Source of the DNA: Epiperipatus broadwayi
Lineage: Eukaryota; Onychophora; Udeonychophora; Euonychophora; Peripatidae
Assembly (NCBI GenBank): GCA_028023455.1
Contig: JAQFVV010012397.1
Location: 3,215,501 to 3,279,500 of the forward strand
DNA length: 64,000 bases
Direction: 5' to 3'
Below the pieces are notes generated by a model. That model searched no databases. It was not told where the DNA came from and was given only the letters and a program-made list of their open reading frames with translations. A program made the position numbers and the translations under genes. Every line of letters starts with the position of its first letter. The first letter of the stretch is position 1. Shown piece by piece: positions 57,040-64,000 of the stretch.

Positions 57040-60000
57040 GGCTGCAGAAAGGAGTTTGCTATTAACAGAAGGGAGACCCTTTGATTCCTCTTGGAGGCCT
57101 TAAAGGAACCAAGCAGGGCAAATTCCTAATGTCCACTCCATATGTTCTTGTCGTTGCAGCTGTTATTACTATGTAATTATTCATATAGTATACGAACATG
57201 GATGGGCCGCTCACCAGCACGCATTAGCCAGCGTGGTGAGTTTATTGGCTTTTTACCTCTGAGTTTAAAAATATTTTTTCCAATAGATACAATCATGACA
57301 GACAAAAATAAATCATGGCCCTTATTCCCAGGAGGCTGTAAAGTCACCAAACAAGCCAGCGGTTGGTGGCCGAAGGTGGAGGGTGCTAAGAATCCCCTGA
57401 TTGCGGACTCAGGCTGCCATTTGATGATGACTTTTTATTTAGGTACTTACAACTGCAGATCACTTTCAAGTGAAGGAAGATTGCAAGAGTTAGAAGAAGA
57501 ACTGTCTTATATTAAATGGGACATTATTGGACTTTGTGAAGTTAGAAGAAAAGGTGAAGATACAATTGATTTAAAAAGTGGACATATACTCTACTATAAA
57601 GGCACAAATATTGGAAATACAAGTGGAGTAGGCTTCATTATAAATAAAAAATGGAAGAATAACATTGGGGACATTGATGGTGTATCAGACAGAGTGGCAA
57701 GATTAGTTTTACAACTTAATAGCAGATACCAAATAAAGATAATTCAGGTTTATGCCCCAACAAGTTCTCATAGTGATGAAGTTATAGAAGATTTTTATAT
57801 GGATGTACAAAAGGCTTTTGATCAGAGTAAACAACATTTTAAAATTGTTATGGGAGACTTTAATGCTAGAATTGGTAAACAAATGAAAGATGAAAATGCT
57901 GTAGGTAATTTTGGTTATGGTAATAGAAATGAGAGAGGACATAGACTTGTGGAGTTTGCAGAAAAATAAAAACTTTATATTATGAATTCTTTTTTTGAGA
58001 AAAATGTTAAAAGGAAATGGACATGGAAGCATCCAAATGAAGGTACAGCAGAATTGGATTATATTTTGACTAACAGAAAATACATATTTCAAGATTGTAA
58101 TGTTCTTAATAAATTTAACACAGGAAGTGATCATCGATTAATAAGATGTAAAATACATGTTAATGCAAAACTAGAGGGATAAAAATTATTAAGAAAAACA
58201 ATATTTACAGCTGATATTCCTAATCTTCAGAAACATTCTAATGAATTTAAATTAGAACTTACAAATCAGTTTCAAGTATTAGTAGAGTTTGAACATGATT
58301 CAGATTTGAATGACATTAATAGGAATATAACTGATACACTTTTAAAACCTGCAACAAAGATAGCTGGTAGAAAAAAAGCAGCAATTGACCAATAAAATTT
58401 CTACTGAGACTAGAGAATTTATGAAGAAAAGAAGGAATATGAGGATATACAACAATGATGCATTAAAAAAGATTGAATATCTTGAATTTTGTAAAATGGC
58501 GTGGAAAAGAGTTGAAAATGATATAAGAATGTATAATTGTGAACTAGCAAGGAAAGCTGTAGAAAAGAATAAAAGTCTAAAGAGTCTAAAACAACATTTT
58601 GGTATTGGTAGGAAATTTATATCTGCAATAAGAAAAAAAGATGGAATTATTACTAAAAAGAGAGATGACATCATGAAATGTGTAGAAGACTTCTATCAAG
58701 AATTATATAGTAGCAAAGAACAAGTGCCTCCTATACCTATTATATCTTCCAAATTGCCCAGAATTTTGAATGAGGAAGTGAGACATGCAATTAAATTTAT
58801 GAAGAAAGGGAAGGCTCCAGGTAATGATGGAATTATAATTGATATATTAAAAGAAGCAGGTGAAGAATTAGAAAAACTTTTAGCAAAATTATATACGAAA
58901 TGTCTAAATGATAAAGATGTACCAGATGATTGAAAGAATGCAGTATTAATATTAATATATAAAAAAGATGATAAAGAAGATATTAGAAATTACAGACCTA
59001 TCAGTCTTTTATCAGTTTTATACAAAATTTTTACTAAGATAATTACAACTCATCTACAGAAAACACTGGATTTCCACTAACCAAGAGAACAAGCTGGATT
59101 TAAAAGTGGTTTTAGTATAGTAGATCATATCCAGGTATTGAGAGAAGTTATAGAAAGGACAAATGAATATGAATTGCCATTATGCTTAGGATTTGTAGAT
59201 TATGAAAATGCATTTGATTCTATAAATATTTCTTCAGTGATTAAAGCATTGGATCATCAAGGTGTAGATCTAGGATATTGTCATATTTTAAAGAATATTT
59301 ATAAAAATGCAACAGCAACAATTAGATTACATAATGACACTGGGAAAGTCAACATTGAGAAAGGTGTAAGACAAGGTGACTCCATATCTCCAAAACTTTT
59401 TACAGCAGTGCTGCATGAAGTATTTTGTGGATTAAAATGGGAAACTAAAGGAGTGAAAGTAAATGGTGATTATTTAAGTCATTTAGATTTCGCAGATGAT
59501 GTAGTTGTTTTTGCAAATAATGCTTCAGATCTGCAGGAAATGTTGCAGGAATTATCAGATGAAAGTAGGAAAGTAGGACTAAAGATAAATGTTAAAAAGA
59601 CTAAAGTAATGTTTAATCGATTTGCTCAAAATATGAAAATAAAGATTGATTATGATGAATTAGAAGAAGTTAACAGTTACAAATACCTTGGTCATATTAT
59701 TAATACAGATGGAAACATAATGGATGAAATTATTCATAGAATTAAACTTGGTTGGAGTGCTTTTGGTAGAAATAACTTGATACTAAAAGGAAATGTGCCT
59801 ATGTGTTTGAAAAGGAAGGTTTTTAATAAATGTGTTTTGCCAATTCTTACTTATGGATCTGAGACTTGGACACTTAATAGAAGAGCAATACAGAGACTTC
59901 AGACCACTCAAAGAAGTATGGAGAGATGCATGTTGTGAGTAACAAGAAGAGATCGAAAACGCAATGTATGGGTAAGAGAACAAACAGGTGTTACTGACCT

Positions 60001-60258
60001 CATTGAAAAAATTAAAAGACTGAAGTGGAGTTGGGTTGGACATATTGCTAGAAGAGATGATAATAGATGGACAGTTGAAATTTTAAACTGGATTCCAAGA
60101 GATTATAAAAGATCCAGAAAGAGACCAAATGTGAGGTGGATGGATAAATTAAGAAAGTGTGCAGGGGTGATGTGGAGAAGAGAAGCTAAAGATAGGAAAA
60201 GATAGATTGAACTTGGAGAGACCTTTATCCTGCAGTGGATTGATAATGGTTGATGATG
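57040..60258 (+). mobile_element. Full-length RTE-type LINE
   Basis: 3219 bp between 12 bp duplications ATTACAGTTGTT at 57028-57039 and 60259-60270. It starts GGCTGCAGAAAGGAGTTTG and ends in a short TGATAATGGTTGATGATGAT tail rather than poly(A), a known habit of RTE-clade LINEs. One long reading frame carries an endonuclease followed by reverse transcriptase, with no separate first ORF. A related copy of the flanking repeat at 56.3 kb shows the empty site. In-frame stops and one frameshift make this copy inactive. Confidence 0.93.
57295..60248 (+). pseudogene. LINE endonuclease-reverse transcriptase, with stops and one frameshift
   Basis: The start MTDKNKSW is also found in the minus-strand copy, so the ATG at 57295 is preferred over 57142. 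An APE-like endonuclease comes first: LGTYNCRS, DIIGLCEVRR, GVGFIINKKW, IQVYAPTSS, VMGDFNARIG and TGSDHRLIR. These include the catalytic Asn, Glu, Asp-Asn and Ser-Asp-His motifs that nick target DNA. Reverse transcriptase follows: NYRPISLLSVLYKIFTKII, GFVDYENAFDSI, RQGDSISPKLF and HLDFADDVVVFANN (the catalytic FADD). Then comes the C-terminal YGSETWTLNRRAIQRL with WSWVGHIARRDDNRW. Breaks: stops at 57967 and 58180, a one-base shift near 58370, stops at 58931 (a Trp position), about 59080 (a Gln position), 59936 and about 60203. Substrate is LINE RNA, and target-primed reverse transcription is the family's known mode. Confidence 0.9.
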
Positions 60259-60270
60259 ATTACAGTTGTT

Positions 60271-63200
60271 AAAAAGTTTGTTAACAGCGGTGATAATAAG
60301 TTAAATATATATTTTTAATAAGCTATCAATTATAAAATTCTGTCTATGCCTAATGAGAAATTAAAAGAATAATTACAATTTTCCAGCTAAATATAATTTA
60401 TATATGGTTCATCCTTAAAGCTTATTAAATATTTTTTTCTTTTTTATCAAAACAAATAGGGAATTGGTTTGATGAAGAACAAAAACATTTCTCTTGTAAT
60501 GATTTGTTCCAACTGTAAGAGAGAATATTTTCTTTAGTGACATTTCAATTATAACATATAAAGAATTACTAACTCACATGACAATTAATAAGATTATTGA
60601 TAATTCTTGTATTTCATTCTTTTTATTATTATTATTAATAATATCATTAATGAGTTCAAAGAAAATTTTGAACAGTGAAAAAAAAAAAGAACAATTTAAT
60701 TTTCGTTACTTCTTTTCTTCAATAATTTAAAGAAACTCTTTAACTTGATTTTTAATTTCAGTTTATCAATAATAATTTATTTATTTTAAAAAATGGCACA
60801 TTTTATAATTTATATGGCAGAAATATTGTCATGACCTGTAATATAAAAATGCAAAAGAATTAACTTCACTTTTTCTTCTGAAAACAGATATTTCTGATCA
60901 TAAAGTTAAAAACAATTTTAATTTAAAATTATCTTGTGATTCATCTCAACTTATAGGATATCTGCTATATCTATGACCAGTTTCAAATCTGTATCAAATA
61001 AAATTAAAAATCGTTTTCAAAAGGTTTAGTATTTTTCTTTCAAGTAGCCGCCCACAACTAATTATTTCATATTAGCAGGTAAATGAATTTTTATCTGTTC
61101 TTAGCTAAAGGGTAAAACAAAGATAAAAAAAGCTCAAATCCTCACCATCCAGAAATTGTCAAATTTCATAAGCACAATTTTCTTCTTCACTTATTTAAAA
61201 AAAGTCTATTTTACCATTCCCTTATTATGGAGAACTTGATAAATAGCATATTAAACATAAGTGAATACATCAATTTCACTGCTAATTATTATGAATATTT
61301 TTCAATATAAAATTTTAACTGGTACAAATTGTACTTCTAGGAATTACTAATAAACAATTTTATATAACATAATCTTATAGCAAATAGAATTGTTAACACA
61401 GTGTTAATTCATTTTGTGAAAATGATCTTTTGTATATAAATAAAAGAAATAAAATTGATAAAATTTATCATAAACAAAAAAATTCATATCATTATATTAA
61501 AATAATGCATTATAATAATCATATTCCCCAAAATATCATTTATTCAAATAAATAAAAACTTATCCAGTAATCACTTATTAAACTTTTATTTTCTTATTTT
61601 TTGCTTATTTGGACATGTCATATTTTTTTTTTTAATGATTTATTTTTAAAAATAAGCTATCAATTTGGATTATATTTATCATATTATCTAGAAATGATTG
61701 GTTATTACTAAGCATTTCATTTTTATTAATTATATTCTCCAAAATAATGGATAATTATTCATAATCTCTCTATTTTTGCATAATATCAGAATTAAACAAA
61801 TTTGTATGACATTCAATATATATAAAATGCCATAAATTGTACATATTTATCTCTTTGATAATAAATATATCTAGCACATAATAAGCAAAAAAATAAAATA
61901 TCTATTATTTTCAAATTAAATTTGGTTTATTAATTAACTTATTCTTATAAGATTTGATATAATGACTAGTGGATAATGAGCCAAATACTTTATAGAAGAT
62001 TTGAAAATTCATTTTATTTTTTGTTTTTTAAAATAGACTATAACTATCTTAAATATTATATTGTGCAATATATATATTGTCATGCATTTTAGAACTATAA
62101 AGGGCTTATTAAAGTTCATATTATAGCTCTAAAATTCAAATACCAAAATAAGTTATGTGATGCCAAGTTCTGCATAAAATAGTCGTATTTTATTTGATAC
62201 TTAATATATCATTAGCCTTAGAAGTCTGGTGATAATGCCATCTACAATTCGTTGATAATGATTACTACATATTACATGGTTTAGTTTTAGTGGTGAGAAA
62301 GATGTTACCACTAACTAACTCTAAATTTGTATATACTATTATTTATTAAAAATGATTCATTACAATAAGTTGATTATAATATGATTTAGAAAGTAGCTGC
62401 GAAGGATTGATTCTAACTGCATAAAACCATTTGGCTTTTATAATTTAAAAATAGTTTAATCATTTATCTAAAATGATTAGCTAATGATAATCCATTTTGA
62501 ACTGCTTAGCTTAGAGGTTTTATTATATATTTAATACATCAAAGTAAGAGTGAAATAAAAGTTCTTCTTTCGGATGAGCATACTCAACTACTTGAATACT
62601 ATGTGTGTGAGAATATGTACATAAAGCACTGATTCTAATTAATACTAGTTTTCCTATATTGGAATTGAAATGAGAATTCACCCAGTTTAAGAAATATACT
62701 GTTTAGCAAAACATCCTGGCTTGATTTTCAACTGAAGGTAAACAAAAATTTCAAGTAACATTAGAATGTGCGCAAATGTAATCTAATCTCATAAGCAATT
62801 ACTAATATTATCATGGTAATACAGTGAACCCACAAACTACGCTATAGCAATATACATGACTTCAATTATATGCTATCCCAAAAATAAAAAATAAAACAAA
62901 CAAAAATGTAACTGACCAAGATATTTACTAGTGTAGATTCATACCGTAATTGTAAACAAAAACAAATTTTGATTTAATATAAGAATACAGTGCATATGTA
63001 GTGGCTGATTACCATCTGTTAAAAAAAAACAAAAATGCAAATAAACAAACAAATAAACAAAAAAACATTAAAATTTATAAATCCAATCCATTTTATAAAA
63101 CTCAAGCAGTCATTTTTCTATCTCTAAATGCCATACATAATCAGCTTTAAAAAAAAAAAAATATTTGTAAATAAATTTTACAATATATCAGCAGCCATTT

Positions 63201-63540
63201 TTCCATCTTGGAGCACCATATACAATCATAATTATTAATAAAATTTCACCAGTTTATATTGAAATTACATACATTTTATTCTTCTTTTATTATCCTTTGC
63301 AAATATGATGTTGCTGTGTCTAGCGGCACTCTATTGCCTGCTGGACTGCAAATATAAATAACACAAATAATTACTAATTAATGTGGCAGCACAACAAGAG
63401 TTTATTTTACAGTTATATGGAGATAATCAATCAAGTTTAATATATATATGACAATTATATACCCACACTATATAAATACAATAAGGGCTCAAAGGCATAC
63501 CAAAATAATAATAAGATCAATACGATCTGTCTTATACTGT
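60271..63540. other. AT-rich DNA, no gene seen
   Basis: The first 50 bp continue the foldback repeat interrupted by the LINE. The rest is AT-rich with simple tracts. Near 63105-63145 and 63191-63231 a block of about 40 bp (GCAGTCATTTTTCTATC versus GCAGCCATTTTTCCATC) recurs directly. No LTV1 5' exon was recognised. Confidence 0.45.
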
Positions 63541-63558
63541 TCCTAAGTTTAGTTTCAC

Positions 63559-64000
63559 ATGTCCAAAGGTAAACTTCTCCGCAAAGCTAAAGTGAAGGAG
63601 GGAGCTGATTGGGGCACTCGAGGAAATGGCACGTCTACCTTTCAGAAGCTTCATTTAGCAAGTGGGTGCTCTCAGTTCTGTTTCAGATCTTTTTCCACTC
63701 TCCTTGATTTTAAGGGTGACTCCCTTGATTGGTCATACGCTGCCCATGTGGTGGTCATATCTAGGGTTACCATATTCGATCCCTGATTAGATAATGCAAT
63801 TACCTTAGAATTGTCTATTTTAAGCAATGTTTCTATTATTATTAAATCTGATCAGGAACTAAACATTAAGGGTTGTAATGGCTCTGTTTACTTTATCTTA
63901 ATCCTCTGCTTGAATTCATCTAACTTTCTTGATAAGTTAGTTTATAGTTTTTCCATTGCTTTTATAAAATACTGTGAATACCATTGGCATCCACACACAT
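63559..64000 (+). other. Unassigned reading frame running off the window, one in-frame TGA
   Basis: From MSKGKLLRKAKVKEGADWGT the frame is open to a TGA at 63784, then stays open in the same frame to the window end: 147 codons with a single stop. Base composition at 63540-63780 is clearly less AT-rich than the flanks. No domain was recognised. It could be the start of a mobile-element protein continuing outside the window, or a chance frame. Confidence 0.3.

Noticed and set aside
57709-58134. 141-codon minus-strand open frame
   Set aside because: Antisense shadow of the LINE endonuclease region.
1-64000. CRISPR arrays, rRNA operons, bacterial operons or an integrated complete virus
   Set aside because: Repeats are not short regularly spaced units, no rRNA-like conserved blocks were seen, genes are spliced, and retroelement remnants lack envelope-like or complete gag-pol frames.

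Overview
This is an A+T-rich (roughly 70% by eye) piece of metazoan nuclear genome. It has spliced exons with GT/AG borders, long introns, microsatellites, and a dense mix of LINEs, LTR elements, DNA-transposon relics and foldback repeats. I see no bacterial-style operons, rRNA, CRISPR array or viral genome. The element types (RTE LINEs, Ty3/gypsy relics, hAT and Tc1/mariner relics) and intron sizes fit an invertebrate animal. The species cannot be fixed from the sequence.

One host gene is clear. Six minus-strand exons at 54944-54818, 43333-43135, 39762-39605, 39528-39410, 25252-25197 and 4569-4381 join in a consistent reading frame. They encode most of a homologue of LTV1, the 40S ribosome biogenesis factor. 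The first exon(s) lie beyond 54944, probably outside the window, and the final exon is not visible below 4381. About 50 kb of DNA therefore carries about 850 coding bases, and nearly everything else is intron filled by mobile elements.

Layout: 1-890 tandem repeat; 960-2012 hAT (GTF2IRD2-like) transposase relic; 4381-4569 LTV1 exon; 5285-8000 Ty3/gypsy integrase relic with LTR-like DNA; 11.3 kb tRNA-like SINE head; 13.6-18.7 kb decayed LTR element with gag remnants; 20322-24320 minus-strand RTE LINE carrying a nested foldback element; 25.2 kb LTV1 exon; 26838-31109 young non-autonomous LTR retrotransposon; 32416-33987 inverted solo LTR of the same family; 34.15-34.8 kb inverted partner of the 5-6.6 kb repeat; 36.5 kb foldback; 38.06-38.9 kb Tc1/mariner-type relic; 39.4-39.8 kb two LTV1 exons; 43.1-43.3 kb LTV1 exon; 43.5-46.5 kb two further foldback elements; 47.1 and 48.2 kb long inverted repeats; 50.05-53.77 kb old RTE copy, again split by the foldback family; 54.8 kb LTV1 exon; 55.5-57 kb foldback DNA; 57040-60258 full-length RTE LINE with clear target-site duplication; 60.3-63.5 kb featureless AT-rich DNA; an unassigned reading frame from 63559 to the window end.

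The most unusual content is a dispersed foldback repeat family. Copies sit at 23509-24295, 43507-44591, 45979-46473 and 50672-52249, with weaker relics elsewhere. They have long internal inverted arms but are flanked by 10-16 bp target-site duplications, as in LINE-driven retroposition. Two of the three RTE copies here were broken by this family.
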